In this document: positions 1 through 8,725 of the stretch, piece by piece
Numbering within the stretch: position 1 is the first letter of the stretch
How the letters are laid out: every line of letters begins with the position of its first letter
NCBI RefSeq assembly: GCF_900113115.1
Contig: NZ_FOOF01000001.1
Coordinates: 248,001-312,000 of the forward strand
Source: Duganella sp. CF458
Lineage (GTDB): Bacteria; Pseudomonadota; Gammaproteobacteria; Burkholderiales; Burkholderiaceae_D
Reading direction: 5' to 3'
DNA length: 64,000 nt
Notes under the pieces: generated by a model
The model's database searches: none
The model's input: the letters and a program-made list of their open reading frames with translations, nothing else
Told to the model about the DNA's origin: nothing
Made by a program: the position numbers and the translations under genes

Positions 1-626
1 TGGCCCAGCGCAATCGCATTGCCGCCCACATTCACGAGGGCCGCCTTGACATGGGCTTGACGCAGGATCTGCGCCGCACGGTCCAGCGCGTAGCCCTTGG
101 CATACCCTCCCAAGTCCAGCATGACGGTACGGTTGCTGCTCGAAACGCGGTTGCCGTCGAAATGCAAATCCGCCATGCGCGGATTTGCCTTCACCAGGTT
201 GCCGATCTCCGCCGTCGACGGACCGCCGGCCGAAATATCGTTCTTCTGGAAACCCCACAACCGTATCAGGCGACCGATTGCGGGGTTGAAAGTATCGCCG
301 GAGCGGGCCGACAAATCGGCAGCGGAGCGCAGCAGTGCCACCATCTCTTCGTCTGCTTCGAACGGCTCGCCGCGGGCGATGGCAGCATTCAGCGCCGTCA
401 GCTGGCTTGGCTGCCAGGCGTGGTACTTGTGGTGCAAGCGGTCGAACTCGCGCAGCACGGCGTCGCCCTGCTTGCGCGCCTCCGGTTCGGAAGGACCGTA
501 AATGCTGATCTCCACCTGCGTGCCGAATACATGCCCTTGCACGCGGTGCACTTCATCCCTGGCCGTGCAGGCCGCCAGCAAGTGCAGCAGCACGGCGCAA
601 GCCAAAAGCTGTCGGCGCTGCGTCAT
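1..626 (-). CDS. apbE: FAD:protein FMN transferase, ApbE/NosX type (3' end cut by window)
   Basis: Reading from ATG at 626 toward the left edge gives a lipoprotein-like signal (LLAAC) followed by ApbE-family sequence: an FGTQVEISIYGP stretch, a long helix-rich region, NPAIGRLIRLWGF, and VMLDLGGYAKGYALDRAAQIL near residue 170, the usual ApbE core. The family transfers FMN onto a Thr of partner proteins in the periplasm. NosR, encoded upstream in the same operon, has such an acceptor motif, so this is most likely the NosX-type enzyme that flavinylates NosR. The start overlaps the stop of the cytochrome gene by ATGA. The C-terminal part lies outside the window, so the gene cannot be judged complete. 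Confidence 0.88.
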   Translation of the reverse strand, partial: MTQRRQLLACAVLLHLLAACTARDEVHRVQGHVFGTQVEISIYGPSEPEARKQGDAVLREFDRLHHKYHAWQPSQLTALNAAIARGEPFEADEEMVALLRSAADLSARSGDTFNPAIGRLIRLWGFQKNDISAGGPSTAEIGNLVKANPRMADLHFDGNRVSSSNRTVMLDLGGYAKGYALDRAAQILRQAHVKAALVNVGGNAIALG

Positions 627-949
627 CAGCTCTTGGCCATGAAGTCGATGGCGGCCTTCACCTCGTCGTCTTTCAGGCCAGGATTGCCGCCCTTGGCAGG
701 CATCATCTTGAAGCCATTTAAGCCGTGGGTGTATAGCACTTCCCTGCCTTGCTTGACACGCGGGGCCCAGGCTGCCTTGTCGCCGGCTTTCGGCGCGCCC
801 AGCACGCCCGCGGCGTGGCAGGAGGCGCAATTGGCGGCGTAGATCTTTTCGCCGTTGATACCGGCGCCTTTGGCAGGTGCTGCAGCCATAACCGCAGGCG
901 CCAGGACGGCGGCGGCGATAGCGACGGTCAGTTTGGTATATGCTTTCAT
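626..949 (-). CDS. small periplasmic c-type cytochrome (c5-like) of the nos operon
   Basis: The 107-residue product has an N-terminal signal peptide ending in an alanine-rich AVMAAAPA stretch, one haem-binding CASCH motif near residue 42 and a downstream MMPAKGG segment that can supply the axial Met. Size and layout fit a class I cytochrome of the c5 type. It lies between nosL and apbE, with an ATGA overlap to apbE, so it is probably co-translated with the nos proteins. An electron-carrying role to NosZ or NosR is inferred from context; the sequence alone shows only a secreted mono-haem cytochrome. Confidence 0.85.
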   Translation of the reverse strand: MKAYTKLTVAIAAAVLAPAVMAAAPAKGAGINGEKIYAANCASCHAAGVLGAPKAGDKAAWAPRVKQGREVLYTHGLNGFKMMPAKGGNPGLKDDEVKAAIDFMAKS

Positions 950-982
950 GTTGTCTTCCTCTTGGTTGGTGTTGAAAAATAC

Positions 983-1501
983 TCAGCGCATTGAGTCGTC
1001 ATGCGCCTCATGCGCCGGCCTGGTGCCCAGCTTGAGCACATCCGGCCGGACCTGGCTGTAATCGAGCACGCGGCCGCCTTCACGTTTAGCAAAGGTTTGC
1101 GCATCCTCCTTGCTGGCGAAGGTGGCCACGGTCGGCCCCATGGCGCCCTGGGCTCGGCTGTCGATCACGTAAGACGCGTTGCGGGCTTCGATCCAATGGC
1201 CGCGCGGCTTATCCCATGCAGCTTTGCCCATGTCCTGCACGTAGCTGGCACCGATGCCGCGCTGGCCTTCCTCCCCGAACAGGACTTCGAACAATTCCGC
1301 AAGGCTGCAGAAGTAATCGATGCGACCGTCCATGAACACGATCTGCGCCTTGGGACCGGGATAATCCTTGAGACTCATGCCATCCAGCGCGCAAACCGCA
1401 TCGTCTGCCGGTTCGCCTGCAGTCGGCGAACGCGGGGCGTCGCCGCACGCAGCCAGCAACAGCAACACCACGATGACGCTGGCGTTTCGCTTGACGCTCA
1501 T
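983..1501 (-). CDS. nosL: NosL copper chaperone lipoprotein
   Basis: A 172-residue protein with a lipoprotein signal (LLLLAAC, Cys at 19). It carries the NosL features VCALDGMSL, QIVFMDGRIDYFCSL and a late AQGAMGPTVATF block. NosL binds Cu(I) at the outer membrane or periplasm and supplies copper for NosZ assembly. The usual CxxCGM form is reduced here to C-A-L-D-G-M, with the Met kept. The start overlaps the nosY stop by ATGA, so translation is probably coupled to the ABC transporter genes. Confidence 0.9.
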   Translation of the reverse strand: MSVKRNASVIVVLLLLAACGDAPRSPTAGEPADDAVCALDGMSLKDYPGPKAQIVFMDGRIDYFCSLAELFEVLFGEEGQRGIGASYVQDMGKAAWDKPRGHWIEARNASYVIDSRAQGAMGPTVATFASKEDAQTFAKREGGRVLDYSQVRPDVLKLGTRPAHEAHDDSMR

Positions 1502-2322
1502 TTGAACCTCCAGGCGGCAAAGGCAAACGGAACGGCGATCCAGGCCAGCATCACACCAGCCAGCAGGCCGGGATTGGTCATATGCTCCGGCATCACGGTG
1601 GCCAGGCCATACAGCCCCTGCACCTGCTCGGAGCTGAAGATATTCAGCAGGCGGAACACGTCGGCGGGATTGAGCAACAGGATGGCACCGAACACGCTGC
1701 TGTCAAACGCACCCTGCGACAGCACCAGTACTCCCATCAGCACCATGTCGAACACCAGCACGAACATGAACCAGAGGGCGATCGCCAGGCCGCTGGCCCG
1801 GATGCGGTTATGCGCCAGCACCGACAGGCACAGCGACATGCTCAGGAAGGCCAGCCCCAGCAGGATGGCGCTGCCGGCAAAGCCGAAGAAATGCATGGCA
1901 TCGCGCGCATCGAGCTGGTTTGAGAGTGCCAGCAATGCCACGCCAAAGCCAAGCGCGGTCGATGCCGCCAGCGCGGCCGCCAAGCCGGTAAACTTCCCGA
2001 GCAGCAGTTCAAAGGGCGTGATCGGCAGCGACAGCAGCAACTCGAGTGAACCGCGCTCACGCTCGCCGACGATCGCGTCGTAGCCAAGCAGCAGCGCGAT
2101 CAGCGGCACCAGGTAGGTGACAAGGCTGGAAAGGCTGACGATGGTGACATCGATGCCGCGATAACCCACGCTGCCCTGCTGCGCCGTGCCAAACCAGGCA
2201 ATCGCCAGCGCAAACACGGCGAACACCAGCGCCACCGCCAGCACCCAGCGGTTGCGCAAGCGATCGCGAAATTCGCGCGAAGCGATGGTAGCCGCCGCCG
2301 ACCAGTCAAGCCGCGCGTGCAT
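1498..2322 (-). CDS. nosY: NosY, ABC transporter permease for NosZ copper-site maturation
   Basis: From the ATG at 2322 (MHARLDWSAA) this is 274 residues, the normal NosY length; a longer open frame to 2499 reads only through nosF in another frame and is not used. About six hydrophobic segments are visible, with a conserved GYDAIVGERERGSLELLLSLP-type loop after the second one (split by the membrane segments typical of ABC-2 permeases). With NosF it forms the transporter that, with NosD, is needed to build the CuZ cluster. The start lies inside the last codons of nosF (17-bp overlap) and the end overlaps nosL by ATGA. Confidence 0.9.
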   Translation of the reverse strand: MHARLDWSAAATIASREFRDRLRNRWVLAVALVFAVFALAIAWFGTAQQGSVGYRGIDVTIVSLSSLVTYLVPLIALLLGYDAIVGERERGSLELLLSLPITPFELLLGKFTGLAAALAASTALGFGVALLALSNQLDARDAMHFFGFAGSAILLGLAFLSMSLCLSVLAHNRIRASGLAIALWFMFVLVFDMVLMGVLVLSQGAFDSSVFGAILLLNPADVFRLLNIFSSEQVQGLYGLATVMPEHMTNPGLLAGVMLAWIAVPFAFAAWRFK

Positions 2323-3226
2323 GACGGCCTCCCATGCCAAAGAACAGGTCTTCCAGCGACGGCTCGTGGATCGCCACGTCATCGATGGAATCGCTGAGGG
2401 TGGCGATAATCCGCAACATCTCGATCTTCTGCCGCGGTGCGCATGGAACGCGGATGCAATCGCGCTCCACGCGCACCTGGTGGCCGCGCAGTGCGGCAAT
2501 CACGCGGCCGGTCGCTCCCGCTCGCGCCACCAGCCGGATCTCGGCCGGCATCGCCGCCCCGGCACGCAACTGCGCCAGGGTGCCCTGCGCCGCAATGCGG
2601 CCGCGGCTCATGATCACCAGCTCGTCGACCCGCTCCTGGATCTCGGCCAGGATGTGGGAAGTGATGACGATAGTGGCGCCTTCCTCGCGCAGCTGGTGCA
2701 GGATGCGATAGAAGTCATGAATGCCGTCCGGATCAAGGCCATTGGTCGGCTCGTCGAGGAAGACCAGTTCCGGCGCGCCAAGCAGCACCTGGGCGAAACC
2801 CAGGCGCTGGCGCATACCCTTCGAATAGCCGCCTACACGGCGCTGCGCTGCCGCCGACAAGCCAACCCGCTCCAGCACATTGCCGCAGGCGCTGCGCGCG
2901 ACTTTCTTCAAATCCGCGAACAGGTGCAGCAGCTCTATTCCGGTAAGGTTATCGTAGGCGACAAAACTCTCCGGCAGATAGCCGATACGGCGCCGTACGT
3001 CTCGGAAAGCGCCGTCATTGGTACGGACCCCGCAAATCCGCACTTCGCCCGAAGTCGGCTCCAGCAAGCCAAGCATCATCTTGAATACAGTACTCTTGCC
3101 TGCACCGTTATGCCCGATCAGGCCTACCATGCGGCCGCGCCCAACGGACAGGTCGAGACTATCCACCGCCTGCAGCGCTTCATAGCGCTTGCCCACGGCA
3201 CGCAAGTCAATCAGCTTGTCGTCCAT
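2306..3226 (-). CDS. nosF: NosF, ABC transporter ATPase
   Basis: The 306-residue protein has Walker A GHNGAGKST near residue 38, an ABC signature in the form YSKGMRQRL near residue 134, and Walker B LVFLDEPTNGLDP. Length and gene order (between nosD and nosY) identify NosF, the cytoplasmic ATPase of the NosDFY copper-site assembly transporter. The start overlaps the nosD stop by 20 bp and the end overlaps nosY by 17 bp, so the three genes are probably translated as a unit. Confidence 0.93.
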   Translation of the reverse strand: MDDKLIDLRAVGKRYEALQAVDSLDLSVGRGRMVGLIGHNGAGKSTVFKMMLGLLEPTSGEVRICGVRTNDGAFRDVRRRIGYLPESFVAYDNLTGIELLHLFADLKKVARSACGNVLERVGLSAAAQRRVGGYSKGMRQRLGFAQVLLGAPELVFLDEPTNGLDPDGIHDFYRILHQLREEGATIVITSHILAEIQERVDELVIMSRGRIAAQGTLAQLRAGAAMPAEIRLVARAGATGRVIAALRGHQVRVERDCIRVPCAPRQKIEMLRIIATLSDSIDDVAIHEPSLEDLFFGMGGRHARAA

Positions 3227-4490
3227 GCCATTTTCTCCAATCAGTGTTCCAGGGCTGCATGCGCGGGTGTTTGTCGATCACGCTGGGTGCGCGCAGCAAG
3301 GGGAACTGCCGCGACACGAAGCGCAGCGTTTGCACGGCGGGGCTGCTAAGCAGGAGCTTGAGCAGCGGGTATTGCCAATGCAGGCGGTCGACCATGTCGT
3401 TGGCCTGGTAAAGAATGTCGCCGTTACCATCGTTGTCCTGGTCCCAGCCGCTGTAGTTGCTCCAGTAGTTGCCTTTGCTGCGGCCCCATTCGACGTCTTT
3501 CGATGCTACGAACTTGACCTGCTCGGCATTGTGGATAAAGTCGTTTCCATCCACAGCGTTATTGCTCGACCCAGCCGTCAGGTGCACGCCGGTACGGTTG
3601 CCGATCACCAGGTTGCCGCGCAGGGTATTGAATTCAGCGTCGTATATGAAGAATCCACGCCCGTTGCCGGCTACGATGTTGTTTTCAATGAGCGAATCCT
3701 GAATAGTGCGCAGCATGATGCCGTGATCCTCGTTCCCCCAGGCGACGTTGTTGCGAACAACGAGGTTCCGCACTTCCATCAGCGCCAGGCCGCCACGGCT
3801 CTGGTACACGGTGTTGCCTTCCCAAGTGCTGTTGTGGGTGTTCATATAGTGCGTTCCGTAGCGCACGTGGTGCACGGTATTGCCACGGAAGGTCGCGCGG
3901 CGCGAATAATCGACATAAATACCGTCGCGCACGTAGCTGACCGTGTTGTCGATCACCTGGGTATCGTCGGTGTTGTAGACCTGGATGCCGTTGCCCCGCA
4001 TTTGCGACATCAGGTCGCGGCGGCCGGTGACCAGGTTGCCCTGCAGGACGGCATCACGCGATTGCTCAAGCCAGATGCCGAACAGGTTGGTGACCAGGTC
4101 GCAGTTGGCGACAACGATGCGATCGGAACCCGGCATCACATAAATGCCGGCGTTTTGCGAACCAAGATCGGTGCCACTGTCGCGCACGATCAGGCCGCGA
4201 ATCGATACGTCGGCCGACTTGACGCGAATGACGTCCCCCTCATAGCCGGCTGCTATCGTCGGCTTGCCGATGCCCTCCAGGCGCAGCGGCTTGTCGATCA
4301 CGATGCGCTCCTGGTAAGTGCCGGCCATGACCTGGATGGTGTCGCCGGTTTGGGCCAGGCCGACGGCCGCGGCGATCGACTGACCGGCACGGACCTGGAG
4401 CACGGCAGCGTAGGCGCCTGCCGAGGCGCTGGCCAGCATCGCGGTGAAGGACGCGGCCAGGGCGGCCGCGCAAACCGTGCGGACACTCAT
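3207..4490 (-). CDS. nosD: NosD, periplasmic beta-helix copper-site maturation protein
   Basis: A 427-residue secreted protein with a signal peptide (AALAASFTAMLASASAGAYA) and then repeated short beta-helix turns of the CASH type, rich in patterns such as NTVSYVRDGIYVDYS, NTVHHVRYGTHYM and NIVAGNGRGFFIYD. NosD works in the periplasm with NosF and NosY in CuZ cluster formation. It starts four bases after nosR ends and overlaps nosF by 20 bp at its own end. Confidence 0.93.
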   Translation of the reverse strand: MSVRTVCAAALAASFTAMLASASAGAYAAVLQVRAGQSIAAAVGLAQTGDTIQVMAGTYQERIVIDKPLRLEGIGKPTIAAGYEGDVIRVKSADVSIRGLIVRDSGTDLGSQNAGIYVMPGSDRIVVANCDLVTNLFGIWLEQSRDAVLQGNLVTGRRDLMSQMRGNGIQVYNTDDTQVIDNTVSYVRDGIYVDYSRRATFRGNTVHHVRYGTHYMNTHNSTWEGNTVYQSRGGLALMEVRNLVVRNNVAWGNEDHGIMLRTIQDSLIENNIVAGNGRGFFIYDAEFNTLRGNLVIGNRTGVHLTAGSSNNAVDGNDFIHNAEQVKFVASKDVEWGRSKGNYWSNYSGWDQDNDGNGDILYQANDMVDRLHWQYPLLKLLLSSPAVQTLRFVSRQFPLLRAPSVIDKHPRMQPWNTDWRKWHGRQAD

Positions 4491-4494
4491 GGTC

Positions 4495-6660
4495 TTACCC
4501 TGCCTTTCTTTTCAGCTCACTACGAACCGCATCCAGCGAAATAAAGTAGCCGCGTTCATCGATAGGCGTCAGCGGCTGGCCGTCCTTCTCACGCGTCTTG
4601 CGCTCCCTGGCCAGTGGCGGGCAGGCGTGGTCGTCGTAATACATCACCATGCAGTCCAGGCAAAGCAGGCATTCTTTCTGGTCGATGCGGCCCTGCGCAT
4701 CGATAGCGTGCGAGCCGCAGCCCTTGGCGCAAGCGGTACAGGTCACGCACTCCTGCTTGCGCTTCAGGCTAAACAGGCGGAAAAAGCTCGGCACGGCCAG
4801 CCCGGCGCCCAACGGACAAATGTATTTACAGTAGGGGCGCTCGCTCAGGATCGAAATCCCGAGGATGACCGCGACGAAGGTTGCGAACGGCCAGCCGCGA
4901 TTCAGCACGCCCACCAGGAAAGTCGTCTTGAACGGCTCAATCTCAGCCAGCTGCTCCGCCAGTTCCATCGAGTAGAAGGACACGCCAACCAGCATCGCGA
5001 ATACGCCGTATTTCACCCATTTCAGCTTGTCGTGCACGCGCTTGGGCAGCAGTCCCTGGAAGCGGCCCAGGCCAAGCAGCGTGCCAAGCTTGTACGCCAG
5101 GTGCTGCAGCGAGCCGAACGGGCATAGCCAGCCGCAGAACAGGCCACGTCCCCACAGCACCACGGTGACCACCATGAACCACCAGAATATGAAGATGAAC
5201 GGATCGGACAGGAACAGCTCCCACTTCCACTGGTGGACCAGGGAATGGAACCAGGTCATCACTTGGGTAATCGAAGGCTGTGCCTTCAGGTACAAGCCAA
5301 TGAAGCCGACTGCGATCACCCAAAGAATGGTGCGCGGGATGCTGATCAGAGGCTTGCTCTTGCGATTCGAGGCGCGTACCAGGCGGTCGCGCTGCGAGTG
5401 CAGGACGGCAGTCGCCAGCAGCGCCAGCACGAACAACGCGATTTCGCCTTTGCGCGCCAGCCAGGCCGACTTCCACGCCGGCACCGGGCGCTCCACTTTT
5501 GGCCGGCCGCCTTCCAGATAGCGCGCCGGAGTCCAGTACTCTTGGTCGAAGTGCACGAACACCTTGGCGTGGGTCTGCATGTCCAGCTTATTGGCCAGCA
5601 AGCTCAGTTGCCACGGCCATGCGGGATTGAAGTTTGCCGAGCGAATGATGAAGATCGCCGATTCCTTGTAGTCCGGCGCATCGGCCGGCTCCAGGTGGTA
5701 CAGGTTCAGGTAATCGGTGTCGCGGAAAGTAAAGCGGTCCGCATCCTGGCGCACCTGGATGCGGTCATAAATGCCGCCGCGCACAAAGCCTGAACCCTTG
5801 AACGATTCAAGGCCGGTGCCGATGATAAAGATCGCATGCTCGTCTTCCTTCAGGTCCTGCATCAGGCGCTGGTGATTGCGCTCGCCGAGCAGGCTGATGC
5901 CGACGCTCGGCACGTTCAGGTAGCCGAAATGCAGGTCCATATAGGGCTTGCCGCCGGGCGGCAAACCGACATCAGTGCTTTCAACGCGCAGGTGCTGGAC
6001 CGCGCCCTCCTCAACGAGCGCGGCCCAGTCCAGACGTTCGCGTAGCTGCGTGAAATGTGCGCGCGGCTTGACCATCCCCTTGAAGATGCCCACCTGCTTG
6101 CCTATCTCGTACGCACTTTGCGCAATGGTCTGGTTCTCGGCTATGGCAGTAACGGTGGCCCCGCTGATCGCATCAAGATCACCACCATCACGTCCAAGAC
6201 CGAGTTCCAGCTTGGCATCGCCGGGCTTGCCCAGGTACTGGCGGACGAACTTCGTCAACACAGTTTCGGGAATACCCGCCAACAAAATCGGTTCGGAGTG
6301 CTTCAGGATACGCACTCCGGTAATCAAACCTTTGGCATCCATGCCGATCAGCGTGATGACCGGCTTACCAGAGTAGGCTGGAATATCCACCACGTCGGTG
6401 GACAGGAACACATAGCCCACCACCTTCTGCTTGCCCTGCTCCAGCACGTAGCCTTCAACGTAGGGCGGCGTGCCTTTGCGCTTGGAGAACGCCGTCGCGG
6501 CAGGCAGCACGTCGCTGCATGGCGCTTCGGCACACAAATCGGGACCACCCATCAACCCCGCGGACAGCACGGTGTCGTACATCGAAGTGGCCGCGGCAGG
6601 GGCTGCGCACGCCATCGCCAGCAGCGCCGCCCAAAGCAGGGAAATCAGTCGATACAGCAT
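4495..6660 (-). CDS. nosR: NosR, flavinylated membrane polyferredoxin for N2O respiration
   Basis: The 721-residue protein begins with a signal-like segment, then a periplasmic FMN-binding domain whose SGATVT motif (residues 166-171, Thr169 likely acceptor) is the ApbE flavinylation site. Several membrane helices follow from about residue 405, carrying the two NosR/NapH-type CxxxCP motifs (CGWLCPFG and CKYICPLG). The C-terminus is a ferredoxin-like domain with CVTCTACAKGC and CLLCLDC clusters. NosR passes electrons toward NosZ and is needed for its expression and activity. It lies 21 bp behind nosZ and 4 bp ahead of nosD. Confidence 0.95.
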   Translation of the reverse strand: MLYRLISLLWAALLAMACAAPAAATSMYDTVLSAGLMGGPDLCAEAPCSDVLPAATAFSKRKGTPPYVEGYVLEQGKQKVVGYVFLSTDVVDIPAYSGKPVITLIGMDAKGLITGVRILKHSEPILLAGIPETVLTKFVRQYLGKPGDAKLELGLGRDGGDLDAISGATVTAIAENQTIAQSAYEIGKQVGIFKGMVKPRAHFTQLRERLDWAALVEEGAVQHLRVESTDVGLPPGGKPYMDLHFGYLNVPSVGISLLGERNHQRLMQDLKEDEHAIFIIGTGLESFKGSGFVRGGIYDRIQVRQDADRFTFRDTDYLNLYHLEPADAPDYKESAIFIIRSANFNPAWPWQLSLLANKLDMQTHAKVFVHFDQEYWTPARYLEGGRPKVERPVPAWKSAWLARKGEIALFVLALLATAVLHSQRDRLVRASNRKSKPLISIPRTILWVIAVGFIGLYLKAQPSITQVMTWFHSLVHQWKWELFLSDPFIFIFWWFMVVTVVLWGRGLFCGWLCPFGSLQHLAYKLGTLLGLGRFQGLLPKRVHDKLKWVKYGVFAMLVGVSFYSMELAEQLAEIEPFKTTFLVGVLNRGWPFATFVAVILGISILSERPYCKYICPLGAGLAVPSFFRLFSLKRKQECVTCTACAKGCGSHAIDAQGRIDQKECLLCLDCMVMYYDDHACPPLARERKTREKDGQPLTPIDERGYFISLDAVRSELKRKAG

Positions 6661-6681
6661 GAATGAACCGCCCTCGCGGGC

Positions 6682-8619
6682 TTACGCCTCCACCAGGAAG
6701 CGGCTGCGCATTTCCAGGTGCAGCGCGTGGCAGAAGTGCGTGCAATACATCCAGAACGCACCGGCATGATCGGCCTTGAAGGTGACCGACCTGGTCTCCT
6801 GCGGATTGACGATGAAGTTGATGTCGTAGGTCGGGATCGCGCAACCGTGGGTCAGGTCTTCCACCTTGTCGTAGTTGGTCAGCGTGATCGTCACCTCGTC
6901 ACCTTTCTTCACCTTGATGACCGGCATGCTGAAGGCCGGTGCCTGGGACATCAGGCGCACGTGCACCTTGTTGCCGTTGCGCGTGATGCCCGCGTTATCC
7001 GCCGTCACCTTGTTCGGGAAGTCGTCCATGTTGTAGATCTGGCGCGTCTTCACGATATCGCGGCGTACGATGATCGCGTCGTGCGGTTCCGGATAGGCAG
7101 TGTGGTCGGAGATGATCACCATCTTGTCGCCGGTGATATCGATCAACTGCTCCGTTTCGCTATGCAGCGGTCCGACCGGCAGGAAGCGGTCCTTTGAGAA
7201 CTTGTTCCCGGAATTGAAGTACTTGCCGTCCGCTTCCTTGGTTTCACCCATCGAAGCGTAGCCGTGACCCGGCTGGTAGTGCACGTCCACGCGGTCCACC
7301 ACCGGTTTGACAGTCTTATCCCCCTTGAACTGCGCAATGGCCGCCGCCACGTTCCACTTGACGATCTGGCTGTCCAGGAACAGGGTGGTGAAGGCGTTGC
7401 CTTTCCCGTCAAAAGCGGTGTGCAACGGGCCCAGGCCGATTTCCGGCTCCGCCACGACGGCATCGCGCTCGGTTTTCAGCTCGCCGTCGAACCATTTGGC
7501 CACCAGCGCCACCTCGATCACCGTCGCAGTCGGCGACAGCTTGCCGGAGCAGACCATGTACTTGCCGTCCGGGGAAGCATTGACGCCGTGCGGGTTCTTG
7601 CCGACCGGGACGTAGCAGGTCACGGCAGTTTTGGGATCAGCATTGGCTGCCTTGCGGCCGTCAACCACCGGCACTTTGGACGCGCCGATGGTGGTGAACT
7701 TGCCGGCCTTGACCAACGCTTCCACACGCGCCACGTCGAAGAACACGCAGGCGTCGCGTTCGGCCGCCATCATGCCAGCCTGGTCCGGCGCATTCTCGGA
7801 GTTGTACTGGTTGGAGCAGGCAAAGCGGCCATCGTAGGAAGTCGCCGTCAAATCCATATTGCCGTCCACGCGCACTTGCCAGCGCACGTCCATGGTTTCC
7901 GCATCCACGCAGGTGAACAGCGAGCCCCACTTGGAAGGATCGTCCAGGTCACGGCCATCGTTCGGGAAGGGAATGGCAAACTCCGCGCCGCAGAACACGC
8001 GCGTGGTGTGGTTGATCGACTTGTCGACCGGGTCGCACTTGTCCGGGAAGATGCCGTGGAAGCCTTGTACGTTAGGCAGTTCGGTGATTTTGTCGCACTC
8101 CATGGTGTCCATGCGGATGCGGGCCAGGCGCGAGTGGATCTTGTCGTTCACCCAGAGGAAGCGGCCATCGTAGGTGCCGTCCTTGTAGCTGCCGTGCACG
8201 TGGTGGGTATCGCCGGTAGTGTATTTCAGGCTGCCATCCGGCTTGGTGCCCATGATGGCCTTGGACTCGTTGGTGATACCCCAACCAACCATAGGATCGA
8301 TATTGAAAACAGGGATACGGCGTAAAGTTCGCCCGGAAGGAACGCCCATGATGCGTGCCTCGCCGGAGTGGCCGCCGCTGGAGAACAGGTAATAGTCGTC
8401 CAGCTGGCCCGGCTCCACGTGCGACTTGCTCGCGCCATGCGACTTGCCCGCTGCCGCCGCGCCGTTGGCCGAACCTGCAGCAGAACCGGGCGCCCCCGCA
8501 CCGTTCTCCTTGCAGCCTGCCAGCACGCCCGCGCCGGCCAGGCCTAGCGCAGCACTCTTACCCAGGAATCGCCGACGGCTGTTCGTTTGCACGTCGTTTA
8601 CCTCATTGTCGCTACCCAT
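6682..8619 (-). CDS. nosZ: nitrous oxide reductase NosZ (Tat-exported, clade I type)
   Basis: The 645-residue enzyme reduces N2O to N2 in the periplasm. The N-terminus has a Tat signal (SRRRFLGKSAALGLAGAG) followed by a Gly/Ala spacer. The seven-bladed propeller region contains DTHHVHGSYKDG (CuZ histidines near residue 130) and further His residues around NPHGVNASPDGKYM and LGPLHTAFDG. The C-terminal cupredoxin domain ends in the CuA loop CTHFCHALHLEM. The residue between the two CuA cysteines that is usually Trp is His here. A good ribosome site (AGGAG, nine bases before ATG) supports the start. It is the first gene of the nos operon; Tat export and the linked nosR are clade I features. Confidence 0.97.
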   Translation of the reverse strand: MGSDNEVNDVQTNSRRRFLGKSAALGLAGAGVLAGCKENGAGAPGSAAGSANGAAAAGKSHGASKSHVEPGQLDDYYLFSSGGHSGEARIMGVPSGRTLRRIPVFNIDPMVGWGITNESKAIMGTKPDGSLKYTTGDTHHVHGSYKDGTYDGRFLWVNDKIHSRLARIRMDTMECDKITELPNVQGFHGIFPDKCDPVDKSINHTTRVFCGAEFAIPFPNDGRDLDDPSKWGSLFTCVDAETMDVRWQVRVDGNMDLTATSYDGRFACSNQYNSENAPDQAGMMAAERDACVFFDVARVEALVKAGKFTTIGASKVPVVDGRKAANADPKTAVTCYVPVGKNPHGVNASPDGKYMVCSGKLSPTATVIEVALVAKWFDGELKTERDAVVAEPEIGLGPLHTAFDGKGNAFTTLFLDSQIVKWNVAAAIAQFKGDKTVKPVVDRVDVHYQPGHGYASMGETKEADGKYFNSGNKFSKDRFLPVGPLHSETEQLIDITGDKMVIISDHTAYPEPHDAIIVRRDIVKTRQIYNMDDFPNKVTADNAGITRNGNKVHVRLMSQAPAFSMPVIKVKKGDEVTITLTNYDKVEDLTHGCAIPTYDINFIVNPQETRSVTFKADHAGAFWMYCTHFCHALHLEMRSRFLVEA

Positions 8620-8684
8620 GTTTCAATACTCCTACTCTGTGTTATTCCAGTGCAGGACTCTACGTAGTTTGCCAATTAATTAAA

Positions 8685-8698
8685 TTGATTCAGGTCAA
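8685..8698 (-). promoter_or_regulatory. FNR/DNR-type box upstream of nosZ
   Basis: On the minus strand the site reads TTGAC-CTGA-ATCAA, one base from the FNR consensus TTGAT-N4-ATCAA. Its centre is 72 bp before the nosZ ATG. A weak -10-like TACGTA at 8661-8666 lies about 28 bp downstream, close to the spacing of a class II FNR-activated promoter (site centred near -41). This fits oxygen- or NO-dependent induction of the nos operon. Which family member (FNR, DNR or NnrR) binds cannot be told from the sequence. Confidence 0.7.
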
Positions 8699-8725
8699 GC
8701 GCTTTCAATCTGAGAGGAACCGTCC

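Noticed and set aside
1..2083. Plus-strand open frames across the apbE-nosL region
   Set aside because: Antisense to the nos genes, which have clear domains and overlaps on the other strand.
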